From: Oikopleura dioica
Lineage: Eukaryota; Chordata; Appendicularia; Copelata; Oikopleuridae
DNA length: 64,000 nt
NCBI GenBank assembly: GCA_907165135.1
Contig: OU015568.1
Location: forward strand, 13,834,501-13,898,500
Direction of reading: 5' to 3'
Both the position numbers and the translations under genes were made by a program. Shown one piece after another: positions 1-11,885 of this stretch. The stretch's first letter is position 1. Every line of letters starts with the position of its first letter. Under the pieces are notes generated by a model. It made no database searches, was not told the origin of the DNA, and worked only from the letters and a program-made list of their open reading frames with translations.

Positions 1-2207
1 CACCAAGTGTGAATTAATAACTCTGGTTCGGCATTCGGCCCATTCCAAGCGATAAAATCCGTGTACGCGTAAAAAGCAACTGGTAGTGGCTGGTCGATTT
101 TTCGAATTTCAGTCATTTGAAGAGTCAAGTTGTCGAAATTGAAAGTTATTTCATATTGAGACATTATGATTTCAGAAGAGATCGCGTTGTCTGTTATCGC
201 GCAATCGTGAATTTGAAGTCGTCTGAATTTAGTTTCTATTTTTCTCGTTTCAAAAAATCTTATACCCAAGTGATTCTAACGCCTTCGATCCGTAGTCCAG
301 AGCTTGCGAAACCAACGGAAAATTGTCATCTGCCCTTTCTGAGTGGCTGCTCATCTCCCCCAAAAACACCCAGGTCTTATGGAGATAACGGTAGACTTGC
401 ACGACTCTTGAAAAATCCCGAATTCCACGGGTCATTTCGCCAACTGCAATTAGCGTCAGTCCTTCGGAATCAGGCACGGGATAAACTCTTTCAAGTGTTT
501 TGTCGCCCGACATGTGCTTTGAAATATGCCAGCTCCACTTGGTCCATTTGTAGGTGTTTTGAACAAGGCGCTCTCTTTCGATTTCAAGCGTTTCGAAACG
601 CACAATTTTCTCGATTTGATATGTTTGAACAACTGAGGCTTTATTTTTATAATTGAACATTATTTTCCGCTGCCGACTGTATGAATTCAGATTTGCTTTT
701 CGAGATAGTTCAGTAGAACACAAACAAGAGCTTATTAACTAGAAATATCCTTCCCTGAAAGATATCTTGTCAGCTGCCCTCCATATGAAAATTGAGTGTA
801 GTACCAACACGCATCTAGTTCTTGATAAGACGAGCAAAATAATAATGCTGTCTCCTTGTTGATTTCAGTAACGGCGCAAGAAGAGAAAGTGTTAAAATTA
901 AAAGTATTCTGGGTTCCGGTCACATGGGAGATCAATTTTAGATCATTTATCTTTCGAGGAAGGAGAAATACTTTTCCATTCGCTTTTATTCGAGTTTTAA
1001 TAATTATTTCTAAATATCTATTAATTTATCTTCTTTACTAATAGTAATTTCTATTACAAGAAATTTAAAACTCTAAGTGAAACCATGAGATAACTTCCTT
1101 TGTAAAAAGTAGCACAGCTCCCTTCAAGTGAATTTCTAGTTATTGTCGGCGCTGCAATTTCATAAGGACCTCGTCTTTCATCTAGTTCCTTATGTTGAAC
1201 CCAGATATTTATCGTCCCGCCATTATGAAAATAATTATGAGCTTTTTCTTTTGAGTTTCGAGTGACAATATCGTGTTCAATAAATTTCTTCTCACAATAA
1301 AATTGTGGACAAGGGCAGCCATTAGGACATCCAGATTCATAAGGACAGTGGTTTGTGCCCGCACCTGCTAAATGCCGACAGATGGCCCGACATTCTTCGA
1401 CTCTTTGATCATTTAAACAGAGTTCTTCGCAAAGCATGAAGCTAGAAAATTCATAGCGCTTACAGAGACGCAAATTCGTCTGTTGCTCTAATTCGGTGAA
1501 TTTTCGATTGTCAGGTTTGTTTCGTCTGCTTGTTGTTCTAATATATTCAACCTGAGGCCAGACGAAGACTTTTGAGCTCCTACAACTTTGGAATGCAGAC
1601 TGGCAATCGGAGAAGAGCATAAAATCACTAAAAACTTAATAAAATCTTGAGAAAATAAAAAATGCATTAACCTTTTTAAGCAAATTTTATAAGGCATTGT
1701 GCAAACGGTCGTCACTAAATTTGGTAGCATTGATTTTCTGAGTTTCATGACGCCGTAAAGATTTGTGATGAGAATTATAGTCAGCCAGAACGTTGTCCCA
1801 ATACCGACGTATGAAAGCATTTGCTTCCATGATTTATTGCCGCTTGAAAGTGTAGAATTGAGATTTTCAATTTGAGAATAATTATGTAACTTACTGTTTT
1901 TTGAAAAGCTTGCCATAATCATCTGGCCTGTTTTTCCAGAGTTTGGAGTTAAGCGAAACAAGATACACATGCCCTTCCACCATTGCGAGTTTTCCATCGC
2001 AACTGCATCTAATTTCTTTTAGCGCTAGAAACTTTATATTCATACTTACTCGGAGCAGCGAACCAAGGTCTTGACATCAAGTTTTTGCATTTCTTGGTAT
2101 CTCTTTTGAGCTTTTTCAAGCTCAATTTGAACCACGGTTTTACTCAGAATCGTTCTTGACCTTTTTTCAAAATACCAGACTTCAAAACCGGATATTAGGC
2201 AACTCAT
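1..2207 (-). CDS. Cys-rich, Kelch-like membrane protein (partial, 3' end outside window)
   Basis: Six exons can be chained on the minus strand in one frame: about 2047-2207, 1891-2006, 1645-1837, 1050-1626, 735-1010 and 250-700, then an open exon to base 1. The ATG at 2207 lies next to the divergent SLC5 gene. The N-terminal part is followed by one hydrophobic stretch (about 20 residues, near 1740-1810), suggesting a type II membrane protein. Next comes a Cys cluster with spacing of the form CPYxSGCPxGCPCP (about 1300-1350), then segments with SC...LLFCS and VYPV..LIAVGE patterns that resemble degenerate Kelch/beta-propeller repeats. I recall this Cys cluster from large Oikopleura-specific families but could not check it. 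Function is unknown; an extracellular adhesion or binding role is only inferred. Exon borders are approximate. Confidence 0.6.
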
Positions 2208-2442
2208 CTACAGAAATGCACTAGTTATCAGTGCAAAGGAAAGTGAACGCTTAAATTTGCTAAACTTTACTTTCTAGCAGACTGTCTGCCACTAACGGCC
2301 AGAAATTCAGGGTGACAGCTTTAAAATCTGAATAAATATTTTACGAAATTGACGGCACTTTTTCTTCGGGGTAGCGTGTTCAAACACGAGAAAGTAGAGC
2401 GCGAGAAGACAACTGTAGAACTTGAGATTCAAAGTTCGAAAA
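2208..2442. promoter_or_regulatory. Divergent intergenic region (head-to-head promoters)
   Basis: These 235 bases separate the start of the minus-strand Kelch-like gene (2207) from the start of the plus-strand symporter (2443). Both promoters must lie here or overlap the 5' exons. I see no clear consensus TATA box at a convincing distance, so this is called from gene arrangement only. Confidence 0.4.
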
Positions 2443-4580
2443 ATGACGGATCCAGGAGAATGTGTCCAGGATGGATTTCAAATCACTTGCTTGACTTATT
2501 ATAACTTTACGGTTGCTGATTATATCATTTTTTCCTTTATGTTGGTCATATCTGCAGCTGTTGGAGTATTTTTCGCTTACAGGTCACGAAATACTGAGAC
2601 AGTAGAAGACTATCTTCTAGGAAACGGTCGGACCCTTTTCTTATTAAAATTGAATGATAAGCTAGAAAAACCGTAAAATAGCCGGTCGAACAATGCATTT
2701 CTTTCCAACTTCCTTGTCAATTATGTGCACAGCTCTGTCGGCGATTACGATTCTAGGTACTCCGTCGGAGTTCTATCTCTACGGTGGAATGTATATTTGG
2801 GCAGTGGCATGCTTTTTCATCAATCTCACTTTATCTGCCGAAATATTTGTTCCAATTTTTTATAAATTGAAGATACGCAGTACGTATGAATTCCTCGAGC
2901 TTCGATTTCATCCGATAACGAGAAAAGTGACTATGGGGCTTTTTCTTCTTGCCACGGTCGTTTCTACTGGAGTTGCAATCTATGCACCTGCCACAGCCAT
3001 CTCAGCAGTGACATCGATGGATTTGAATCTGGCGATATTGTCGTGTGGAATTGTCTGCGTTTTTTATACGACGTTAGGAGGAATGAAAGCTGTAGTTTGG
3101 ACTGATGCTGTTCAGGTAATTCTTACATCAAGACAGCCTAAGTAATCTTTGAAGTCTGTGTGGATGATTTCCGGGCTTCTCGCAGTAACGATCTACTCCG
3201 CTGTTAACATCGGTTATGATGAAATCTGGCAAAAGGCAAAGGACACAGGCCGGACAGAGTTTTTCGTCACCTCATGGAATCCAACAGTGAGAAATAGTAT
3301 CCAAGCATTTTTGATTGGAAAAACATTTGGGTTGGATGGTTACTCTTTCTGTGTAAGTCAGAACTTTGTTCAACGATTTCTTGCATGTAAAAGTTTGGGT
3401 CATGCTAAAGGCTCGGCGTATATGTCTGTTGTCTGGTTTGCAACGATCATTACTTTTTGTTTGACGAGTGGTTTTGCTTTGATTATCTACTACGAGCTTT
3501 GCGATCCAGCTGCTGCGGGCTTTTTAGAAACGACCGATCAACTAATGCCCTGGCTTACTACTTACATATTTCAAGAAAACGCGGGAGTGAGCGCGATCTA
3601 TGTCTCTGGCGCATTTGCCGCATCATTGAGTACTGTCAGTTCCGCACTTTCTAGCATGGCGAATGCCTTGGTCTCCGACTATTTATTCAAATGGACTAAT
3701 AAGTTGTCCGAAAACAAGCAACTTATAATTTGCAAATCGATTGTTTTGATCCTTGGCGGTTGTTGTATTGGATTCGCGTACATGGCAGCTTCGCTTCGCG
3801 GTGGTATTTTAGAAGCAGCCCTCGCTATTCCCGCTATTGTTGGAGGACCCACGTGGGGAGTGTTTTTGCTTGGTGTTTTCTTCCCGTTTGTGGAGTTTAT
3901 TGGAGTCTCAGGTTGTCTTGTTTAAATATCTTACCTTCAACGATTCTTTAGTGGGTATGCTTTCTGGAGTCATTGTTTGCACCTGGATGTACGTTGGAAG
4001 AAATATCGCCCCGATTCCAACAGAAATTATCGAACTTGCTGGCAAGTTGGAAGTCAACACCGATCAATGCATGTATGAAAATGGAACCATGTACCCTGGA
4101 AGTGATGCTCAGCCTGAATACGTTGAGAACACACCGTAAGTAGCGAGTTTTCGTGAATTGGTTCTGGGATGTTTTAGGTTGCTTTCGTTCTATAATATTT
4201 CTGTTCATTACATTGGAACTCTTGGCTTTGGTACGACAGTAGTTTTCACGCTTTTGACCAGCTCAATTGTCCATTTTCTTGTAAAAGGAAGAAAATACAA
4301 GTAAGCCGCAATTTAGAAATAGAAATTCTTAGCCACAACATCAAAATTAAGCTTGAAACAGCGAGATCCGCGTCTTCATTGTCATCATCTTTCAAACCTA
4401 TGGCGTTTTATCACCCGTAACGAGGTCAGAAGCGAAGATGATGATTTCTGGATTTTGCCTGACGCCGAAAAACATGCCGTAACAAACTCCGACCTCTCTC
4501 CGGCCGAAGAAAGACCTTCAACGACGAGTAAATCCTCAAAGAACATAGTGTTCCCCGAAGAAGTGCAAACTGATTTCTAA
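2443..4580 (+). CDS. Sodium-coupled solute symporter, SLC5 family
   Basis: Six exons: 2443-2626, 2682-3115, 3155-3911, 3952-4135, 4178-4300, 4352-4580. They total 1,911 nt (636 residues), the usual size for SLC5, and all introns are 40-55 nt. The protein has many membrane helices. Family landmarks include the first helix followed by a TVEDYLLG-type motif, the FFPTSLSIMCTALSAIT segment, a GGMKAVVWTDAVQ motif, and FVQRFLACKSLGHAK. These match the sodium-coupled monocarboxylate/iodide/multivitamin branch (SLC5A5/A6/A8/A12). The exact substrate cannot be read from sequence. The first ATG before the TM region is chosen; a TTG-initiated upstream extension is not needed. The last splice acceptor (4351) was chosen among three because it keeps a DPRL-type tail found in the family. 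Acts at the plasma membrane. Confidence 0.88.
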
Positions 4581-4829
4581 ATCTGTTGTCTTCTATGTAT
4601 TCAAATATTTTTACGCAATTTAAGAATAAAGAATCAATTTAAAACTTTGTATTCCTCAGTAAAAAGGTAAAAAAAGCAAGAAAGAAAGAAATTAGAAAAT
4701 TAAAATAATCATAATTGAAGAAGGAAATTTTCATTTTTTACCACGACGATTTTTGTCATACTTGACCTCAGGTCTTTTTGAAGACCGTCAACAGTCTCGA
4801 AAAATCCCCATGTTTGCGAATTGACGCTC

Positions 4830-5952
4830 TTAGGCAGTAATGCGATAGACTTGTATGAGAATGACAATAGCAACAATGGCAAAGAGTAATTTTAGAAGAT
4901 TGCGGAGGGTTTGGCGCTTGATTTTTTGGGTGAATTCGGTCTTCGAGTATTCTTCGAAGAGCTCGCCTCTTGTGTTTTTTCGTGGAATGGGTTCGTTGGG
5001 AATCTTAAATGTATTTCATAAATCTGGACTTTTTCTAACATTATCTTTTTGGACATCTAAAACAGCGCCTAAATCTTACCGGAACTTGAAGAAATTTGCA
5101 AAGTGGCTCCCAGCCATCCTTAATGTTCCAAATGAGAAGCTTGTCATCCGGTACGACGGATTTCACGTAAATTATATGGCTCAGGTAACGCTGTTTCATG
5201 ATACGCTTATTTGCAAGGAATCGGTTGGATAAGGCCTTTTGCTCGAAGCAGCAATCGACGCCGAACATAATCCTCACCGAGTGTATTCCTAAAACACAAG
5301 TTTACTTTCAAGAAAGAAAGGAATGTTGCTTACCAATTCTGACCATTTCGTAAATTTCTTTGCCAAAGAATCCGTGCCACGCCAAATGTGTCGCTACGTT
5401 TACAGCGATGCCTTTGAAGTTTTGCTCAAAGAAATTGATCCACGACTCGTACCAAACATGTTCATTATCTCGAACGGTGAGAACGACCTGAAAAAAGAAA
5501 GCTACGCGCGAGAATTTACTTGACGCATTCTGTGAGCAAAATGCGGTCAATGCAAGATTTATCTTGTTTTTGGTTCTTGCTAAAGAAAGAGACATTTACC
5601 AAAGAGCGGAAAAATTTGAAAGGGAAAACTATGGACTCTACTGTATTTACGAAAACAATTCAAGCGACAGGTTAATGATGGATAGCAATTTTACCTTTCC
5701 TTCCCCGTTTGCTCTCCAAAGCTCCTCCCAATAAATATTTCCGGGGAAGTCCTGGTTGGTGTCAAAGTTGTTTCTCTCATATGCATCCAAAACCTTCTTA
5801 ATGGAGCCCCTTCCTTCCATGTACTCGAGCCACTCCTCAGTCAGGAACTCGCATGTCTCAATGTAATCAGCCACGCGAAAGCCCAGTTTTTCAAAAGCAG
5901 CAGAAGCCGATTTCGAAGCAGTTTTCGGAAAACCAGCGCAGATGAATTTCAT
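4830..5952 (-). CDS. Sulfotransferase-family protein with C-terminal membrane anchor
   Basis: Four exons: 5695-5952, 5334-5487, 5080-5288, 4830-5003 (795 nt, 264 residues, frames agree). The N-terminus carries the PAPS-binding P-loop-like motif FPKTASKS right after the start. A VVLTVRDNEHVWYESW segment matches the 3'-phosphate-binding region of the Sulfotransfer_4 type (P-loop sulfotransferase/NAD-epimerase-like proteins common in invertebrates). The LLIWNIKDGWEPLCKFLQVP motif is typical of the C-terminal third. A last hydrophobic stretch of about 18 residues just before the stop suggests tail anchoring, perhaps in Golgi or ER. Substrate is unknown. The first intron is long for this genome (about 207 nt). 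The PKT-S motif has Ala-Ser in place of the usual Gly-Thr, so activity should not be assumed. Confidence 0.82.
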
Positions 5953-7982
5953 TCTTAGAAAATAAATTATTTTGAAATAATTTTGAGTTAAAGGCGATCA
6001 GCCGTAGAAGATCCCAGAGTTCTCTTTGATCGGGTTTATATCTAGATAATTTTTATTGCTTCGTCACTAACAGATAGACCGGCTTTCTGATCGGAAAGTG
6101 ATGAATAGGATCAACGACTTCACAAATTTACTCGATTTATTTTTCGAAAAAATCTCTTGATGTCAGTACATCAAAGTTGAAGGACTGGAACTTACTTGTG
6201 TGGCATTTTATTATTTGCTTCATCTTTTATGTCTATCAAACAGTAGTCCGCGTTTTCCATTTCAGAATTACAGTGCGCCGATTTCTCGATTTCGAAAGTT
6301 ATGAAAATTTCAATCTCTGTCCGGATTGCAATTTCTAGCCACGGTCGGATGCATTCCTGTGCAAATAGTGCGGAAAATTGTAGTGCGGGGATTGTGCGCG
6401 CGAAGTTTTATCACTTTTGGCATAAAATCAAAAGATTCAATCGTTGCCCGCTCTTTGGTGGTACCAGTTCTATCATAAAAAGGATCTCAAAAGGCAGATC
6501 ATAATCCGCAGTTATTATTTGAATTCTTCAATTGAACATTTGTTTAGTTAAAAACCTGTTAAGAAGCCCTTCGATGTTTCTTCTTCCGACCTTCTCTTAG
6601 TTTTTAACCATGCATTTTTTATCCCAACAAACCTCGAACAAAAGTCCTATTGTTTCGTGATTATGAAAAAATTGAAAAAAAAATTTCGGAAACAAACGAT
6701 TCTTGGCCGCTCAACTCTCTTCTCTCCGGGAATCAGCAAAGTTCAATCTCAAGTAATGTGGACCCGTGCCCGCAGCTGATCAATATTATGAAGTTAAAAT
6801 TCTATATTTAGAGCTCTGATCAAATGTCAGGACTTTTACATTATCATAAAATTAACATACGGTACCTCGATAGTTGAATGATCCCAGAAAGAAAATCGTG
6901 ATTGATTTAATAGAGCTCTCGAGAATCACTTCTGCTGTAGCAACTTCGCTGTTCTCCGGATGCTACTTTCTTCTTTTCTTCCTCGGGGAGAAATCCGGTC
7001 TTGGAGAATGTGTGAAAAAAGAATTGTCACGCTGTTCGAGCGTGCCCCTTTTCGCCTTTGACAAGCAGTATCCATGCCTCCCAGGTTTCTGCCCATTCTG
7101 AGAACATTAATTAATAATTGCTCAGTTTGACTTACTGTTTAACTATCGCGTAAGTATGGATAATGACGTGACGATTCCTTGGAAATGAATGAGTAGTTCT
7201 ACATTTGCGAAAGAAGCGGCCCTGTTTGTTCTGTCTGGCGATTACCTTCGATTAATTTTATGAATTTATCTTATTGTTTTGCAAAATACCGTTAGATGGA
7301 TGGAGATCCAGGTTATATTAGGTCATAATAAACAGTTCAGTGACGCATGATTACAATATCATTCCCTCAAAAACTCCTTTCACCACCATTCTAGCACTTT
7401 CTTAGACAGCGAGACCCCCTGACAAGCGCTCGACACATCTCAGAGGGCGCCAACGAGCGCCGCGCGAAACCTCCGATAGCGCGTCGATGGTTGAGGTCTT
7501 TGCACAATCGGAAATTTTTCGACTTTTTGAAGATTTTTACTTTTTAAAAGAGAGAATATCCAGGCGATTTTGCTGAGGTAAGCTATCGGTAGAATCAATG
7601 AATTTGAAATGTTACGTAAAGAAAAGGAGACATTCCGAGAAAGATCAATTTGTTTCAATGTCAGTTTTACGCAGCGATAAATCTACGTCAAGTGTTTGAG
7701 AAGCGTGCATAAGAAAGCAAAGAATGATCAACGCACGTTCCACTTTATTTTTGCACTTCAAATAATTCTGAATATTGATGACTCAGGTTTTACTAAGACC
7801 AATTTGTTTGTAAATAAGGGAAGTTTACAACACGTTTAATCCCCGGATGCTTCCACTGGGGTTTACTACTAGCGTATTTTTCCGGCTTAGATGTCTCTTT
7901 CTGAATAAACTTGTCAGCCAAAATGTGCGAGATAAGAGATATTTTTCAAATATGATTTCTGATATGATTTTAGGACGGTCAA
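5953..7982. other. Long intergenic stretch without a supportable gene
   Basis: About 2 kb between two divergently placed genes. Short ORFs exist (for example 6301-6504 and 6874-7101 on plus, 7440-7658 on minus), but none shows a recognisable domain, a splice partner in frame or family-like composition. The left part is AT-rich. A GC-rich patch with short inverted motifs lies at about 7395-7490. It may hold promoters of the sulfotransferase and C1q genes. I could not recognise any tRNA or snRNA. Confidence 0.5.
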
Positions 7983-10900
7983 ATGCGTTGTAAATTTTTG
8001 CTGCTCGCCCTGCTGGGTCTCGTTTGTGGACAATTTGGGAGTTCAAGCTCATCCCTCCTCCTCCGTAGCCTCGTCGAGAGCTTAGAGCGCAACCTTGTTG
8101 CAAAAATTGAACACGTCGAGCGGGTACTTAGAGATGATCTCGAAATCCTGGACGATAAAATATCAACTTTCGAGGATGAACTTCACGACTTGAAAAAGAC
8201 CCAATCGGAGCTGGAGACGCATGTCGAGTCGAACTCGGCGAAATTGGATGGCGTTGAGGGCAAGATCCAGGCTGCTGGAAATCAGTTGGCTGACCAGTTC
8301 ATGGACAATATCAACATCGTCGGCATGTCTGTCACCCAGTTGAGCGACAGAACTCAAATTACAGAGGATTTAATCAAAGACAGCCGCTCAAGAATCGATG
8401 ATTTAGAACAAGCCTCTTCAAGCATCCGGTCAAGAACGGAGCGACTCGAAGCTTCAGCTGAACAACTCGAATTGCGACCAGAAGACATCACTAAAATTCT
8501 CACTGCTGTTGAAGAGCACATGGGTGGTGCAACTGCTTTCGAACTCGAGTCCAGAATCGGCGATTTAGAATTAAGATGGGATGGAAATGTCGACGAGAAA
8601 ATCGAAAACGTGACAGTTATTTTCGACAAGCGTCTCGAAGAAATGGCCACAGAGACCATCGGAACTATCCAAGAAGATCTGACAAAGATTTCAACCAAAA
8701 CTGACACGCTCCAAACATCGGTCGAGACTTCGGTTGCAGACTTGTCGGTGCGAGTTGAAACTGCGGTCGCGCAAAGCGGCGCGCTTGGAGACGCTTTAGC
8801 TGGAACATTTCAGCAGTACGCTTCGCTCAGCTCCCAGATTTACCAACTAAGCAGCGACGTAGACCTCAAGGTGGCCACAGTGCAGGATCAATTCACAGAT
8901 CTCAATCAGACCATTGAACTCCTTGGCTCGACGATGGAGTCGATTCTTGAAGAAGGCGCTGCTACTGCTGAATTTTACGAAATCAAAGCGAAGGTTCTTG
9001 AACAAGAACTAAGCTCGAGCGCGTTTGAATTGAGAATCAATACCAAACTCGATGAGTTTGCTCAGAGAAGCGACTCCGTTCAGCAAGAAATTTCGAATAT
9101 GCAGACGTACCAAGAAGAAGCAGGAAGCCGACAGCAGCGACTTTGGGATGAGTCCGCAAACTTTACAAAGACTTTCAAAGATTTCATTGTCGAAACAAAC
9201 GAACACATTACGGATTTGACCTCGAGATCAGCAATGTCGAGCGAGAAGTTGACTCAGGTAAACAGGATTAACCACAAAATTGTGTTTGAAAGACTCAAAA
9301 TGAAACAACTCGCAAACCGTTATTCAAGGCATACAACATGGCCGAATCCGCCAAAAATGGAATCAAGAATGCCATCCGAAAAGCCGACGCCGCTGACAAC
9401 TCAAAGGAAGTTTCAAGTCTTAGGTCCTCCTTGTCGAATTTGGAAAAGAGGTAAGCTCGATTAAAAAATCTTCAGATAAGAAGACCGGAGAACTGGAGGC
9501 AACACTTTCCGTTCTTAGCAGTAATCTAACCACCGTTGGGCCAATCGTGGCAGAGAATACAGAAGCTGCCAAGGATATCAGACGAATGAAGGTATTTATA
9601 AAATATAGAGTACACTTATCTAATCACGTTGCGTAAGATTGATATCGACACTCTTCGCCGCAATCTGCAGTTCCAGGCCGCAAGAATTTCGGGTGGCGAT
9701 TTGGGAGCACGAGTCGGCGGGGAAAGTACCGGAGCTTCTTCCGAAGAAATCGAAAATTTGAAAGCTCATATTGACTCCATTGACGGCCAAATCGACAGCA
9801 TTCAGGTGGGTACAATCGAAATAAGTTGTGAATTTAAATTTATATTCAGGATGATATCGACCGAGTTGAGAGCAAATCTGACGCAACTAGCTCAGCGTTG
9901 AAGGAGTTCCAGATTCGAAGTGCTGCGGCCACGAGCTCACTTGAAAACACAATCGGTAAGGTGTCCAATTCATTCAATTGAAACCCTTCGTTGTAGAAGC
10001 TCAAGGAAATAAGTGCTTCGCGGGGCTCAATGAGCAAGGACAAATTCTCAACACCGTGAGATTGTCTGTCAAGGAAATCTCCGACGATCTCTTTGAAGAG
10101 CAAACTTCCGCATCGAAGAAGTTCGAATCCGTCGAGGAGAAAATCTCAAACTTTGATTCAAAGGTACTTGTCTAAAGAGACTCTTATCGCTAATCCAATC
10201 CAGGTCGATGAGTTTGGGCGCACGCAGCAGTCATTGTCAAGCTCCGTTTCCAATTTCCGACAAGATGTGGAGATCTCCATCGCTGGTTACCTCACCTCCT
10301 TCACTCAATACATAGGTAACCTATTTTTCTATTTTGGCCATCTGGTGCTTACGCAACTAAACCGCGGGCATCAAACAAATAAGAGTTAGAAAAATCATTA
10401 GAAATGCTTTAATGATTCTTTATCTTCGCTTTCTTTGTTTGATAAATTCATACACGTCTTAAACATTTCAAACGTGAGCGGTCTTGAGAGCCAAGTGAGA
10501 TGGATTGGATAATCGCCGTGCCACCTGGAAAGAGGACCAGTTTAATCATGTTCTTTGCGTTTAGAAAAACGGCAGCGAGGAACTCACACAACGTTACGAT
10601 ACGTGGCTTCGAACAAGGACGTTTATTCTTCGCTAGAAGATGCCTCGAGGATTCTCCCATTCAACGATGTTGTCACTGATAGCAACGGTACAAACTTTAT
10701 TAAACAACTTTCGAAATCTAAAACCTAAGATATGAAAATAACGACTTAGAGTAAGGGCTTACCTGAGAGTCTTAGAAAACCTCAATTTCAGTAAATGGAG
10801 CGCTAATCGCAACCAAATTTAGGATCCGCAAATGGCTCGGGTATCAGCATTCCATCCGATGGGCAGTATGTTATTAGCGCGACGGTTACGACTGTCAAGG

Positions 10901-11155
10901 GCTCAGTTATCTTTGTCCAAGTCCTCAATACCAGCGGAGAAGGTACATTACTCGTTTATAAACCGCTCTCTAAAATATTCGTGAATAGTTCGAGAAACTG
11001 TTCGTCTCTACGAAGGAAGCTGGTCTGCCGCAGGAAACAGCATCGTAATGGATCTCGTTCGAGGCGATACAGTAATGATCGCCCTCTCCGAGAATGGCAA
11101 GGTCGTCGATGGAATCTACAACTACTTCACTGTTTCGTTGGCCGAGCCAGCGTAA
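7983..11155 (+). CDS. Secreted coiled-coil protein with C-terminal C1q-like domain
   Basis: Starts with a signal peptide (MRCKFLLLALLGLVCG, cut near residue 17) and continues with more than 700 residues of heptad-rich coiled coil. Exons I can chain: 7983-9257, 9329-9442, 9481-9591, 9638-9805, 9850-9955, 9997-10163, 10204-10315, an unclear exon ending at 10507, 10565-10687, 10823-10942, 10989-11155. The last three encode a jelly-roll-like segment (ILPFNDVV, SDGQYVISATV, VRGDTVMIALS, YNYFTVSLAE) that fits the C1q/TNF fold. Coiled coil plus C1q recalls emilin/multimerin-type extracellular trimers. Two introns (9443-9480 and 10508-10564) keep frame only with GA-AG ends. The link between 10315 and about 10470 was not solved, so two transcripts remain possible. 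A matrix or defence role is inference. Confidence 0.75.
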
Positions 11156-11449
11156 GCAATTCGATTTCATCAGACTGGAATTTCGCGGACACCTCATAAT
11201 TCTGATCACTTTTACATTTCCCAAAATTAAAGCAAATTTTAATTTTCGAAACGCCTCGCTACGAGATAATCGAACCGAGATATTCGTAGAAATCGGCTGC
11301 TACTGTATATAGAAATTATTTGACTGTAAATAAAACTCGAAAATACTTAAAAAAATATAATGTATTTTATTCATGACAAAAACAGGAGAGACCAAAATTT
11401 TTATGAAGAGCTTTTGGCAGATTGGATAGAATCGATGAATCGAGAGTAT

Positions 11450-11717
11450 CTAAGCTTTCAGGAGAGCATGAATAAAGGAGTCGTCAGATTCGTCAGTTTT
11501 TTCTGTATCTGTAAGATCCTCCGAAGAAGAGTCCAAAAACGAAAAGGGATCATCTAAAATCATGCCATGCGAAGTCAGAAATAGTAAGTGAACCTTTGAT
11601 TGTGATTGAATTCATGAAACTTTTTAGTCCATCATACTCAGCATCGGCCTTTTCAATCTCACGCTCAGCATCTTTGATCTTGTCTTCAGCTTCCTTGACC
11701 CTGGCGATGGCTTCTTC
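11450..11717 (-). CDS. Orphan coiled-coil exon pair (3' end of an unidentified transcript)
   Basis: Two exons in frame on minus: one beginning after a T-rich AG at about 11718 (charged, heptad-like, KEEAIARVKEAEDKI) and a last exon of about 11450-11555, rich in Asp, Ser and Glu, ending with TAG at 11450-11452. They are joined by a short intron (about 41 nt). No in-frame ATG is present at the start of the first exon, and the LRR gene upst­ream ends with its own stop at 11886, so the 5' part was not found. It could be a downstream operon gene using an internal ATG, an alternative 3' end, or a gene remnant. Confidence 0.35.
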
Positions 11718-11885
11718 TTTCTAAAAACCAAATGGTAAAAACATGATCCCTTTTTTATCTAGAAATCACGATTCTATAAGTGATATTGTATGACCATAGT
11801 ATTTGTCAATGCAAATTAAAAATCAATCAAACACAATGAAATTCATCGAGTGCAGAAATATATTTACAGGAATGTACAAATGTAA

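Noticed and set aside
9451-9475. 25-nt GT-AG intron in the coiled-coil gene
   Set aside because: Too short and produces an immediate stop; the 38-nt GA-AG alternative keeps frame.
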